Source of the DNA: Soehngenia sp.
GTDB taxonomy: Bacteria > Bacillota > Clostridia > Tissierellales > Tissierellaceae
Reading direction: 5' to 3'
Length of the DNA: 64,000 bases
Assembly (NCBI GenBank): GCA_024637045.1
Contig: JAGXFX010000001.1
Location: 84,545 to 148,544 of the forward strand
In this document: positions 1 to 9,612 of the stretch, piece after piece
How positions within the stretch are numbered: position 1 is the first letter of the stretch
How the letters are laid out: every line of letters begins with the position of its first letter
Translations under genes and position numbers: made by a program
The notes under the pieces: generated by a model
Databases searched by the model: none
Told to the model about the DNA's origin: nothing
The model's input: only the letters and a program-made list of their open reading frames with translations

Positions 1-1106
1 AAGGAGAGAGCATATATCAGGAAGATGTGTACGTAAATCTTGCTACAAATAAAAATGAAGTAAACCTAAGTGCATATCCTGTATATGGAGATGGAGAAAC
101 ACCTTATGAAATAGTATTTGTAGTCAAGGATGTAAAGAAGATGAGAAAACTAGCCAATAAAGTTACAGGCTCACGTGCAGTTTATACATTTGACAAGGTT
201 ATTGGAGAGGATCTTGAATTTTTAAAGATTATTGATTTTGCAAAAAAAGTGGCAGACTCAAAATCCACAGTTCTTATTTTGGGAGAAAGTGGAACGGGAA
301 AGGAAATTTTTGCTCAGTCCATACAAAATGATAGTAACCGAAAAAACGAACCCTTTGTAGCGCTAAACTGTGGAGCCATTCCCAAGAATCTAATAGAGTC
401 TGAGCTATTTGGATATGAAGGCGGAGCTTTTACGGGAGCCAAGACAGAAGGTCAGCCAGGAAAGTTTGAGATTGCAGATGGAGGGACTCTATTTCTTGAT
501 GAGATCGGAGAAATGCCATATGAGCTGCAAACAAGACTTCTTCGTGTAATAGAGGAAGGGAATGTTAGAAGAGTAGGAGGATCAGTAGAAATACCAGTCG
601 ATGTAAGAATCATAGCGGCGACTAATAAAAATCTCAGAGAAGAAGTGGATAAAGGAAATTTTAGAAAAGATCTATACTACAGATTAAACGTACTTCCCTT
701 AAGACTACCTCCTTTGCGAGAAAGACCTGGGGACATTCCGCTTCTGTTTGATTTCTTTATGAAACGAAAAGCGAAAAGCCTCAGCAAAAAAACGGTGGAA
801 GTTCCTGATTACTACATGGAGTTACTAAAAAACCACAGTTGGCCAGGTAATATAAGGGAACTGGAGAATCTGGTTGAACTGATTATAATTACAGAATCAC
901 TACCGACTTATAGATTTGATAGTGATATTGACTCTCTACTATCTACTGAAATAATAAGCGACAGGACTCTGGAAGACATTGAAGCAGATCACATCAACAG
1001 GATTTTAAGGAAATATGAAGGAAATATAACTTTGGTATCAAAAAAATTAGGTATTGGAAGAAATACTTTGTATAGAAAGATTCAGAAATACAACATAAGT
1101 GTATAA
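1..1106 (+). CDS. sigma-54-dependent transcriptional activator (5' end outside window)
   Basis: The frame is open to the window edge, so the N-terminus is missing. The first ~45 visible residues resemble the end of a PAS-type sensor domain. A complete AAA+ sigma-54 activation domain follows. Numbered from the GTG at base 27, the Walker A GESGTGKE lies near residues 86-93, the sigma-54 contact loop GAFTGA at 133-138 and the Walker B LFLDEIGE near 155-162. A Fis-type helix-turn-helix occupies the last ~45 residues. Proteins of this family bind palindromic upstream sites and open sigma-54 promoters by ATP hydrolysis. Immediately downstream are two palindromes and a -24/-12 promoter in front of the aldehyde oxidoreductase, which is therefore the likely target. 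The signal sensed cannot be read from this fragment. Confidence 0.93.
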   Translation, partial: GESIYQEDVYVNLATNKNEVNLSAYPVYGDGETPYEIVFVVKDVKKMRKLANKVTGSRAVYTFDKVIGEDLEFLKIIDFAKKVADSKSTVLILGESGTGKEIFAQSIQNDSNRKNEPFVALNCGAIPKNLIESELFGYEGGAFTGAKTEGQPGKFEIADGGTLFLDEIGEMPYELQTRLLRVIEEGNVRRVGGSVEIPVDVRIIAATNKNLREEVDKGNFRKDLYYRLNVLPLRLPPLRERPGDIPLLFDFFMKRKAKSLSKKTVEVPDYYMELLKNHSWPGNIRELENLVELIIITESLPTYRFDSDIDSLLSTEIISDRTLEDIEADHINRILRKYEGNITLVSKKLGIGRNTLYRKIQKYNISV

Positions 1107-1118
1107 ATATGGAGCAAT

Positions 1119-1168
1119 GTTCCAAAATGGAACGCGAATATTTGCCTTGTTATGCTCCGAAATGGAAC
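1119..1168 (+). promoter_or_regulatory. paired inverted-repeat upstream activator sites
   Basis: Two near-identical palindromes sit just after the activator gene. GTTCC-AAAAT-GGAAC is at 1119-1133 and GCTCC-GAAAT-GGAAC at 1154-1168. Their centres are 35 bp apart and lie about 100-145 bp upstream of the sigma-54 promoter, the usual arrangement for an enhancer-binding protein. That the adjacent activator binds them is inferred from position. Confidence 0.75.
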
Positions 1169-1259
1169 GATTTATGATTAACTATAGAATCTAATAAGAT
1201 TGAATTATTAGAATAGTTCAAATTCAGCCAATGTGCCAATTATTTCGCTTGTGGAAAAG

Positions 1260-1276
1260 TTGGCATCATTTTTGCA
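1260..1276 (+). promoter_or_regulatory. sigma-54 (-24/-12) promoter of the AOR operon
   Basis: The sequence TTGGCATCATTTTTGCA matches the sigma-54 consensus TTGGCACN5TTGCA. GG lies at 1262-1263 and GC at 1274-1275, with the required ten bases between. It ends 46 bp before the AOR start codon, and a strong GGGGGG ribosome binding site follows. No convincing sigma-A promoter is seen in the same gap. Confidence 0.85.
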
Positions 1277-1322
1277 ATGTATATATAGTGGAAGAAAGTG
1301 AAAAAAAGAAGGGGGGATACAT

Positions 1323-3113
1323 ATGTTTGGTTACACTGGAAAAATTCTAAGAGTAAATCTTACAGAAGGAACATTTAAAACCGAGGCATTGGATCACGAA
1401 ATGGCGAAGAAGTTCATCGGAGGAAGAGGTTTGGGAACAAAGATGATGATGGATGAGGTAGACCCAAAAGTTGACCCATTAAGTCCTGAGAACAAATTAT
1501 TTGTAGTTACGGGACCAATGACAGGGAATCCAGTTGCAACAGGTGGAAGATACATGGTTGTAACAAAATCTCCATTGTCAAATACCATTGCATCTTCAAA
1601 TTCAGGTGGTAAATGGGGAGCTGAATTGAAGTTTGCAGGATGGGACATAATTGCTTTTGAAGGAAAATCTGCGGAGCCAGTATATCTAAGTATTGAAGAT
1701 GATAAGGTAGAACTGCTTTCAGCTGCTGACCTTTGGGGAACAACTGTTTCAAGCACAACCAAGAAACTGCAGGAAAAACACGCAGATGGATCCAAGGTTC
1801 TGACAATCGGACCTGGTGGAGAAAACCTTTCTCATATAGCAGCAATAATGAACGACGAAGACAGAGCTGCTGGAAGATCCGGAGTTGGGGCTGTCATGGG
1901 TTCAAAGAATCTTAAGGCGATAGTAGTCAAAGGTTCAGGAAAACCTGATGTTCCAGATCAGGACAGAGTTAAAGAACTTAACAAGAAGCAACTTGCAAAG
2001 ATAAAGGAAAATGGTGTAACAGGAGAAGGACTTCCAACATATGGTACGGCTGTTCTTGTAAATATCCTAAATGAACTGGGAAGCTTGCCTACAAACAACT
2101 TCCTGGAGTCACAATTTGCAGAAGCGGATGAAACCAGTGGAGAAACACTGGCTGACAAGTACCTGACAAAGAGAACTGCCTGCTACAGATGCCCAATCGG
2201 TTGCGGCAGATATGTAAAGGTAGGAGATTGGGAAGGTGGAGGACCTGAGTACGAAACACTTTGGTCATTCGGTGCTGACTGCGGAATAAGTGATATGGAA
2301 TCAATCATAATGGCTAATCACTGGTGTAATGAGATGGGAATTGACACTATATCAGCAGGAGCTACAATTGCAGCGGCCATTGAATTGCATCAGAAAGGTT
2401 ATATAAAAGATGATGAGCTTGATGGACTTAAGCTTGAGTTTGGAAATGGCACTGACATAACTGAATGGGTTAAGAGAATGGGATATGCTCAGGGACTTGG
2501 TGCAAAAATGGCTGAAGGTTCCTACAGACTTGCTGATGGTTATGGAGTACCAGAATTCTCAATGACAGTTAAGAAGCTTGAGATGCCAGCATATGACCCA
2601 AGAGGTATAATGGGAATCGGTCTTAACTACGCAACAAGTAACAGAGGTGGATGCCACGTAAGAGGATATACAATATCTCCTGAAGTTTTAGGACTACCTG
2701 AGCAATTGGATAGATTCGATACCAAGACTAAGCCTACCTGGGTAAAGATATTCCAGGACCTTACAGCTTCCATTGACTCATTGGGAGTATGTCTGTTCAC
2801 TTCATTTGCACTTGGAGCAGACGATTATGCTGATATGTACAATGTAATTGCAGGTACCGAATTTACAGGTAGTGACATTCTAGCGATAGGTGACAGAATC
2901 TACAATATTGAGAAGCAGTTTAACCTTCTTGCTGGAGTAACTTCTGCTGAGGATACTCTTCCTAAGAGACTTCTTGAAGATCCTATTTCAGAAGGACCTA
3001 GCAAGGGTTGGGTAAACAAGCTTGATGAAATGCTTGGCGAATACTACAAGGAAAGAGGCTGGGGTGAGGATGGAATTCCTACCGAAGCTAAATTGAAGGA
3101 ACTGGGACTGTAA
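1323..3113 (+). CDS. aor: tungsten-dependent aldehyde:ferredoxin oxidoreductase
   Basis: This 596-residue protein is full length for the AOR family, which oxidises aldehydes to acids (or reduces acids) with ferredoxin at a tungstopterin. The N-terminus MFGYTGKILRVNL is typical. The [4Fe-4S] ligands are visible as C287-x2-C290-x3-C294 plus C490 in the motif DSLGVC. The pterin-binding motif YDPRG is near residue 424. The start is an ATG 7 bp after a GGGGGG ribosome binding site. The stop overlaps the start of the MoaD-like gene by one base. Expression is probably driven by the sigma-54 promoter and activator upstream. The substrate cannot be read from sequence; detoxifying or recovering aldehydes from amino-acid fermentation is a common role. 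Confidence 0.95.
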   Translation: MFGYTGKILRVNLTEGTFKTEALDHEMAKKFIGGRGLGTKMMMDEVDPKVDPLSPENKLFVVTGPMTGNPVATGGRYMVVTKSPLSNTIASSNSGGKWGAELKFAGWDIIAFEGKSAEPVYLSIEDDKVELLSAADLWGTTVSSTTKKLQEKHADGSKVLTIGPGGENLSHIAAIMNDEDRAAGRSGVGAVMGSKNLKAIVVKGSGKPDVPDQDRVKELNKKQLAKIKENGVTGEGLPTYGTAVLVNILNELGSLPTNNFLESQFAEADETSGETLADKYLTKRTACYRCPIGCGRYVKVGDWEGGGPEYETLWSFGADCGISDMESIIMANHWCNEMGIDTISAGATIAAAIELHQKGYIKDDELDGLKLEFGNGTDITEWVKRMGYAQGLGAKMAEGSYRLADGYGVPEFSMTVKKLEMPAYDPRGIMGIGLNYATSNRGGCHVRGYTISPEVLGLPEQLDRFDTKTKPTWVKIFQDLTASIDSLGVCLFTSFALGADDYADMYNVIAGTEFTGSDILAIGDRIYNIEKQFNLLAGVTSAEDTLPKRLLEDPISEGPSKGWVNKLDEMLGEYYKERGWGEDGIPTEAKLKELGL

Positions 3114-3340
3114 TGATAAAAATCGAAGTCAGATATTTTGCCACACTCAGAATAGATGGCAAGAAGAAAGAGACTCTTGAGGTCCAGGAAGATACTAGTG
3201 TGAAGACACTTCTTGACCAGATTGGAGTAAGCCTGGAGGATGTTGCGATTCTTCTGGTAAATGGAATAAGAACACCTCCCGAAAATAAACTAAAGGATGG
3301 GGATACTGTATCCCTTTTCCCTCCTGTTGGAGGGGGTTAA
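3113..3340 (+). CDS. MoaD/ThiS-like sulfur carrier protein
   Basis: This 75-residue beta-grasp protein ends in the MoaD signature FPPVGGG. The terminal diglycine is where the thiocarboxylate used for molybdopterin/tungstopterin synthesis forms. It overlaps the AOR stop codon by one base (TAATG), so translation is probably coupled and the carrier is made with the enzyme that needs the pterin. Such MoaD-like genes beside AOR genes are common. A rho-independent terminator follows directly and ends the operon. Confidence 0.88.
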   Translation: MIKIEVRYFATLRIDGKKKETLEVQEDTSVKTLLDQIGVSLEDVAILLVNGIRTPPENKLKDGDTVSLFPPVGGG

Positions 3341-3343
3341 GAG

Positions 3344-3368
3344 GAAGCCTGAAAGGGCTTCTTTTTTT
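3344..3368 (+). terminator. rho-independent terminator after the AOR-moaD operon
   Basis: GAAGCC (3344-3349) pairs with GGCTTC (3356-3361) over a six-base loop and is followed by seven T residues. Confidence 0.85.
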
Positions 3369-3434
3369 GAATATTTTTTTGGGAACTTTTAGGATTATCA
3401 CCAGTTTCTTGATATAATGAATAAAATGACTTAG

Positions 3435-4945
<1,511 letters not shown>

Positions 4946-4946
<1 letters not shown>

Positions 4947-5551
4947 TGCAGAGCATAGATGGTATAATACTTGCTGCTGGCTTCTCCCGGAGAATGGGAA
5001 AGGATAAACTCTTATTACCTGTTGGAGAAGACCTAGTGGTGGAGAGGGTTATAAAGACTGCTCTTAACTCAAAGCTTTCAAGGTTGATTCTTGTATACAG
5101 AAAAACAAGTGTTGCTGAAATTGGAAAAAAGTATGGAATCAGTATAATCAAAAACAATAAAGCCAGACTTGGACAGAGCGAAAGTGTTAAATGCGGAGTA
5201 GAAAAAGCAACTGGAGATGGATATCTGTTTATTGCAGGGGACCAGCCATTTGTATCCTGTAATTTGATTAATGAAATGATAAATGATTTTACAGCTTCAG
5301 GAAAAGGGATTATTGTTCCTACAATGGATGGAGAAATCCATATGCCAATACTTTTTTCAAGCTAATATAGAAGAGAGCTTTTAAAAGTACATGGTGAAAA
5401 GGGTGGATATGAAATAATCAGTAACAATCAAAATGATATCCATTGGTATCATGTAAATAGTCCCATGGACGTATCAGATATTGATACAGAAAGTCAATAC
5501 AGGGAATTAGTCGCCGGAAAGGATAGCGAATGTGATGAAATACAAGATTGA
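4946..5551 (+). pseudogene. MocA-like molybdenum cofactor nucleotidyltransferase, broken by an in-frame TAA
   Basis: The frame starts MQSIDGIILAAGFSRRMGKDKLLL, the nucleotide-binding signature of MobA/MocA NTP transferases. These attach CMP or GMP to molybdopterin. At 5363-5365 a TAA ends it after FSS, at residue 139. The same frame then continues for another 61 codons with residues expected of the family (YRRELLKVHGEKGGYEI, then MDVSDIDTESQY) and stops at 5549-5551. The full frame would be about 200 codons, the normal family length. A single substitution in, for example, a Lys AAA codon explains the break. It overlaps glpK by one base and pgeF by 20 bases. It may be a real pseudogene or a sequencing error. 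A truncated product would lack the C-terminal third. Confidence 0.82.
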
Positions 5552-6317
5552 AACTAAGGACAACAAAAGATATATCTATCTGCCTGAACTTGAGGAAATG
5601 GGGCTTAAGCATTGCTTTACCACAAGAGATATGGATGTGGGATCAAGTACAAACCCTGACAAGGAATCTCTTCAAGGCTATATAAATGAGGTATTTCAGT
5701 TTATGGGTAAAAAACCTGACCTTCTCTATAATGGTTATCAAGCCCATACTTCAAATATAGAACCAATTCATTTTCTTGATCAAGGTAAGGAGGGTGCATT
5801 TGGAAGGTATATACCAAACACTGACGGACTTCTAACTGATCTGAATAATGTAGCTCTACTGACTCGTTTTGCGGATTGTGTTCCTATTATACTGTTTGAC
5901 AAAGGGAAGAAGATTCAGGGAAATATTCACTCAGGCTGGAAAGGGACACTCCAAAGAATAGTTGAAAAGGGAGTTCTCGGACTTCTGCAAGAGTATGGTT
6001 CTTCTGAAGAAGATATTATAGCTGTAATAGGCCCAGCAATAGGTAGGAATGATTTTCAGGTCAGAGAAGATGTCGGCAGTTTGTTTCTAGAAGAATTCAA
6101 AGAGTGGAAGGAACTTATAAGGAAGGTATCGGAAGAAAAATTTCTTGTGGATCTTCAGGAAATAAACCGAAGAATGCTTCTTGAAATGGGAATTGATAAA
6201 AAAAACATAACAGTCATTGATATTTCAACATATGAAAGGGATGACCTTTGCCATTCTTATAGACGGGATAGACAAGATTATGGATTAATGGGACTTTTTA
6301 CAATTTTAGAAGGTTAA
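5532..6317 (+). CDS. pgeF: peptidoglycan editing factor PgeF (laccase-domain, YfiH family)
   Basis: This 261-residue protein belongs to the DUF152/laccase-domain family. Characterised members correct misincorporated residues in peptidoglycan precursors, and some act on purine nucleosides. The Zn/Cu site residues are visible as H72 (QAHT), C116 (ADCVP) and H133 (HSGWKGT). The start is GTG at 5532, 8 bp after AAAGGA; the ATG at 5535 is also possible. It overlaps the end of the broken mocA frame, which suggests the two were once translationally coupled. A strong terminator follows. Confidence 0.88.
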   Translation: MMKYKIETKDNKRYIYLPELEEMGLKHCFTTRDMDVGSSTNPDKESLQGYINEVFQFMGKKPDLLYNGYQAHTSNIEPIHFLDQGKEGAFGRYIPNTDGLLTDLNNVALLTRFADCVPIILFDKGKKIQGNIHSGWKGTLQRIVEKGVLGLLQEYGSSEEDIIAVIGPAIGRNDFQVREDVGSLFLEEFKEWKELIRKVSEEKFLVDLQEINRRMLLEMGIDKKNITVIDISTYERDDLCHSYRRDRQDYGLMGLFTILEG

Positions 6318-6320
6318 GGA

Positions 6321-6366
6321 CAGAATAAGAGCTTCCCTGATTTGGGAAGCTCTTATTCTGTTGTTT
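6321..6366 (+). terminator. strong rho-independent terminator after pgeF
   Basis: A perfect 17-bp stem (6321-6337 with 6344-6360) with loop TGATTT is followed by TTGTTT. It is one of the longest hairpins in the window. Confidence 0.88.
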
Positions 6367-6385
6367 GAACCAATCTATGTAGTTG

Positions 6386-6453
6386 GGTCTTTTGGCACTG
6401 AGTCTTGTAAATACAAAGAGGGGTAAGATTTACTTAAGAATCTCAAAAAGACC
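6386..6453 (+). ncRNA. candidate three-way-junction RNA element, unassigned
   Basis: The gap 6361-6705 holds no gene. Within it an 8-bp outer helix GGTCTTTT/AAAAGACC (6386-6393 with 6446-6453) encloses two hairpins. These are TCTTGT/ACAAAGA (6403-6419, one bulged A) and AGATT/AATCT (6426-6443). Unpaired GGCACTGAG and GGGGTA segments lie between them. The fold resembles a small aptamer, but I recognise no known riboswitch consensus and see no clear expression platform. It lies 250 bp upstream of the transporter gene. Confidence 0.3.
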
Positions 6454-6543
6454 ATCGAAAACGCCAAATTGACATAATTATAACAAAACATATCAAAAAA
6501 TTTAGATTTGTGAATCTTTATGAGTCTATTATAAATCAAAAAA

Positions 6544-6557
6544 CTTGCAATTGCAAG
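6544..6557. promoter_or_regulatory. 14-bp perfect palindrome upstream of the transporter-peptidase operon
   Basis: CTTGCAATTGCAAG is a perfect palindrome 149 bp upstream of the transporter start. Its TTGCAA half-site recurs in the promoter regions of the methylmalonyl-CoA operon (46971-46980 and 47014-47029) and of the pantothenate transporter gene (55554-55564). It is a possible repressor or activator site; the binding protein is unknown. Confidence 0.4.
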
Positions 6558-6705
6558 GGTGAAAGAGAGAGTATTGATAAAAAAATATCTAACAATGTAG
6601 AGAGATGGTTCAAAATAATCTTATAAACTTCGTTCTTGACACCATATACAAGAGATCAGTTTAATGGTATACTGTGCTAAATAAATAAGAAAAAGGAGGA
6701 GTTAT

Positions 6706-7887
6706 ATGAGTTTATTGATGGCATTTTCAACAGTTCTTATCGTTTTAGCTATTGGAGATATTGTATCATCCAAGACTAAGGCATTTGTACCATCCGTTTT
6801 CGTGGCGGCATTTTTATTTTTATTTGGATTCTGGACTTTCTTTCCAGAGGACATAGTTGCACTAGCTGGATTCCAGATGCCAGTAGTATTATTGTCGATG
6901 TACCTGTTGATAACACACATGGGTACAATGATGTCTGTAAGAGAATTAGCAGGACAGTGGAGGACCATTCTTATTGCACTTATAGGTATAGTAGGTATAA
7001 TGGCTCTTACAATGACAGTTGGTGTTGCTTTGTTTGGAAGAGAAACAGCAATAATAGCTACACCGCCACTTACAGGAGGTATCGTAGCTGCAATAGTAAT
7101 GAGTGATGCGGCAACAGCACTTGGTAAAGATAATCTGGCAATTCTTGCAATAATAACATATGTTATGCAGGGATTTGTAGGATATCCTTTGACTTCCTTA
7201 ATGCTTAAGAAGGAAGGAACAAGGTTGGTTAATGGTTTTAGAAGCGGTGAAATCAAGCATATTAAGGAAGAGGTAGTAGTAGATAAGCCTGTTAAGAAAA
7301 AGCTTATCCCACCTTTGCCAAAGGACTATCAGACAACCTATGTAACTCTTGCTAGACTAGGTCTTGTAGCATGGGCTGCAATTGCATTTTCCGGATTTAT
7401 CGCACCAGTTATTAACATTTCAGCTTTTGTAGTTTGTCTGTTATTTGGAGTTATTGCTCAGGAGATTGGATTTGTTGAGCAAAAACCACTTAACACCTCT
7501 GGCTCATTCGGATTCCTAATAACTGTCCTTATGGCTTACGTATTTGCAGGACTTGCAAGAGCAACCCCTGCAATGCTTATGGAAATTGTAGTTCCACTAA
7601 TGGGAATAATCGTACTTGGTGTTTCAGGTATGGCTGTTCTTTCCATGATACTTGGAAAAAGACTTGGATACACCAAAGAAATGGCGTTTGCAGTTGCATT
7701 GACTGCTCTTTATGGATTCCCGCCAAACTATATACTTACTGAAGAAGCCTCAAAGGCTCTTGGTGAGACAACGGAAGAAAGAGAGTTCCTAATGGACGAA
7801 ATGCTTCCTAAAATGTTGGTTGGAGGATTTACTACAGTAACAATTGTATCAGTAATAATAGCAGGAATATTTGTAAACTTGATTTAA
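6706..7887 (+). CDS. predicted polytopic membrane transporter of unassigned family
   Basis: This 393-residue, strongly hydrophobic protein has about ten predicted membrane helices, split by a charged cytoplasmic loop near residues 165-205. The first half contains TPPLTGGIVAAIV followed by a Gly-rich helix, loosely reminiscent of GltS-type sodium/glutamate carriers. I cannot assign a family with confidence. A good GGAGGAG ribosome binding site precedes the ATG. A terminator separates it from an OsmC gene and two M20 amidohydrolases. That context suggests uptake of an amino-acid derivative, such as an N-acyl or N-carbamoyl amino acid or a peptide. Confidence 0.6.
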   Translation: MSLLMAFSTVLIVLAIGDIVSSKTKAFVPSVFVAAFLFLFGFWTFFPEDIVALAGFQMPVVLLSMYLLITHMGTMMSVRELAGQWRTILIALIGIVGIMALTMTVGVALFGRETAIIATPPLTGGIVAAIVMSDAATALGKDNLAILAIITYVMQGFVGYPLTSLMLKKEGTRLVNGFRSGEIKHIKEEVVVDKPVKKKLIPPLPKDYQTTYVTLARLGLVAWAAIAFSGFIAPVINISAFVVCLLFGVIAQEIGFVEQKPLNTSGSFGFLITVLMAYVFAGLARATPAMLMEIVVPLMGIIVLGVSGMAVLSMILGKRLGYTKEMAFAVALTALYGFPPNYILTEEASKALGETTEEREFLMDEMLPKMLVGGFTTVTIVSVIIAGIFVNLI

Positions 7888-7889
7888 TG

Positions 7890-7913
7890 AAAAGCGCCTT
7901 GAAAGGCGCTTTT
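7890..7913 (+). terminator. rho-independent terminator or attenuator after the transporter gene
   Basis: AAAAGCGCC (7890-7898) pairs with GGCGCTTTT (7905-7913) over loop TTGAAA. The T-tract is short and lies inside the stem. It separates the transporter from osmC by 58 bp, so some read-through is possible. Confidence 0.7.
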
Positions 7914-7945
7914 CCTACAATTTAAGATAGAAGAGGTGGGATTGA

Positions 7946-8362
7946 ATGCAAAAAATTAGTTGTTCTTGGAAAGATAATATGACATTTGTAGGGAGAGATG
8001 AGCTTGGTCATGAATTGTTTATGGATCTTGGCGAAGAAGCTGGAGGAGATAATGCAGGATTCAGACCGATGCCTTTATTACTTGTTGGACTTGGAGGTTG
8101 TATGGGTGTTGATGTAAAGATAATTTTGGATAAGATGAAGGTTTCATTCACAGAAATGGATCTTGAAATCGAGGCTGATATGGATGAAAGCACTACCCCG
8201 AGAATATATAGCGAAATAAGGATTTTGTTTAAGTTCAGTGGAGAAGATTTGGAAATGGATAAGATTGAAAAGGCAATTAAACTTGCTGAGGAAAAGTACT
8301 GCAACGTGAGTGCGATTCTTGGCAAGACGTGCAGTTTGGTGTATAAGGCAGAGATTCTTTAG
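7946..8362 (+). CDS. OsmC/Ohr-family thiol protein (YhfA-like)
   Basis: This 138-residue OsmC-fold protein carries the two conserved cysteines, C52 in GGCMG and C119 in KYCNVSAIL. These form the peroxidatic pair in the hydroperoxide-reducing members. The sequence resembles the YhfA branch more than Ohr, so the substrate is uncertain. The ATG follows AGAGGTGGG. It is 11 bp upstream of the first M20 gene and probably in the same transcript. Confidence 0.85.
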   Translation: MQKISCSWKDNMTFVGRDELGHELFMDLGEEAGGDNAGFRPMPLLLVGLGGCMGVDVKIILDKMKVSFTEMDLEIEADMDESTTPRIYSEIRILFKFSGEDLEMDKIEKAIKLAEEKYCNVSAILGKTCSLVYKAEIL

Positions 8363-8373
8363 GAGGATGATTT

Positions 8374-9612
8374 ATGTTTACAAAAGTTGAAAGAATAAAA
8401 AAAGACCTTGAGGAGCTTGCTAAGTTCAATAGTAGCAATGAAGGTGGATTGACAAGATTTTCATTGACCAGGGAAGACAAGATGGCCAGAGACTACCTAA
8501 AAGAACAGCTTAGTAAGTTGAATGTGAAAGTATATGAAGACAATGCAGGGACTCTTTTTGCAAGAAGAGAAGGAGCAGATTCAGATGCTCCAGTAATCAT
8601 GATTGGATCTCATTTTGATTCTGTCAAAAACGGTGGTAATTTTGATGGCCCTGCAGGTGTTATAATGGCACTGGAAATCTTTAGAACTATGGAAGAAAAC
8701 AACATAGAGACAAAATATCCAATAGAGTTTGTTGCGATGATAGAAGAAGAAGGTGGAAGATTTGGATCTGGTGTATTTGCAAGTCGTGCAATGGCAGGAC
8801 TTGTTGATTACGATCAGCTGGAGAGAAATAAGGACAAAGATGGAATTTCAATGGCTCAGGCTTTAAGGGACTTCGGATTTGAACCTGAGAAAATAGCCGA
8901 AACCAAACGAAACAGAGAAGATGTAAAAGCTTTTATCGAGCTACACATAGAACAAGGACCAATTCTTGAGAACGAAGGCAAGGATGTGGGAATTGTTGAT
9001 TTTATTGTAGGTATCAATGAATTCAAGGTAGAAGTCAGCGGAAGGCCAGATCATGCTGGAACGACTCCCATGGATATGAGAGCTGATCCGCTTTCAGTCG
9101 CATCAAAGGTTGTAGCCAATATAGACTCATATCCTGGACCAGAAAACAATGGAACAGTGGCAACGGTTGGAGTGCTTGAAGTGAAACCGGGAGCTGCAAA
9201 TATTGTTCCTGCTCAGGTAGTCTTCACCGTGGATATAAGATCAAAGGATGAAAGCAGTATCAAGAATGTTAAGAAAAAAATAATGGATGAACTGGATAGA
9301 CTTACAAAAGACACGGACGTAACCTATACTGTAACTGAAATGCTTGATGTGAAGCCTGTTAAGATGAATGAGGAAATGGTGAGTCTTTTCAAGGAATCAG
9401 GAGAAGAGAAAGGTATTTCCTATAGAAATATGATAAGTGGAGCAGGACATGATGCAATGGTAATGGCTGCCGTAACTGAGGTAGGGTTGATATTTGTTCC
9501 AAGCAAGGATGGCAGAAGCCATTGCAAGGAAGAGTGGACTGATTATGACAAACTTCAGAAAGGCATTGAGTTGATTTACGATACCATATTGAAATTAGGG
9601 GAGGCAAAATAA
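8374..9612 (+). CDS. M20-family hydantoinase/carbamoylase-type amidohydrolase
   Basis: This 412-residue protein looks like a binuclear zinc hydrolase of the N-carbamoyl-L-amino acid hydrolase / allantoate amidohydrolase group. The metal ligands are visible in GSHFDSVKNGGNFDG (H80, D91), MIEEEGGRF (Glu pair near 124-126) and IELHIEQGP. A typical C-terminal HDA motif and a SHCKEEW segment follow. The start ATG lies behind AGGAGGATGATTT. The TAA overlaps the ATG of the next M20 gene (TAATG), so the two are translationally coupled. The substrate is probably an N-carbamoyl or other N-substituted amino acid, but specificity cannot be read. Confidence 0.88.
   Translation: MFTKVERIKKDLEELAKFNSSNEGGLTRFSLTREDKMARDYLKEQLSKLNVKVYEDNAGTLFARREGADSDAPVIMIGSHFDSVKNGGNFDGPAGVIMALEIFRTMEENNIETKYPIEFVAMIEEEGGRFGSGVFASRAMAGLVDYDQLERNKDKDGISMAQALRDFGFEPEKIAETKRNREDVKAFIELHIEQGPILENEGKDVGIVDFIVGINEFKVEVSGRPDHAGTTPMDMRADPLSVASKVVANIDSYPGPENNGTVATVGVLEVKPGAANIVPAQVVFTVDIRSKDESSIKNVKKKIMDELDRLTKDTDVTYTVTEMLDVKPVKMNEEMVSLFKESGEEKGISYRNMISGAGHDAMVMAAVTEVGLIFVPSKDGRSHCKEEWTDYDKLQKGIELIYDTILKLGEAK

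Noticed and set aside
5363..5365. Reading the TAA in the mocA frame as a recoded codon
   Set aside because: Other genes in the window use TAA as a normal stop, and no recoding signal is seen. A point mutation or sequencing error is simpler.
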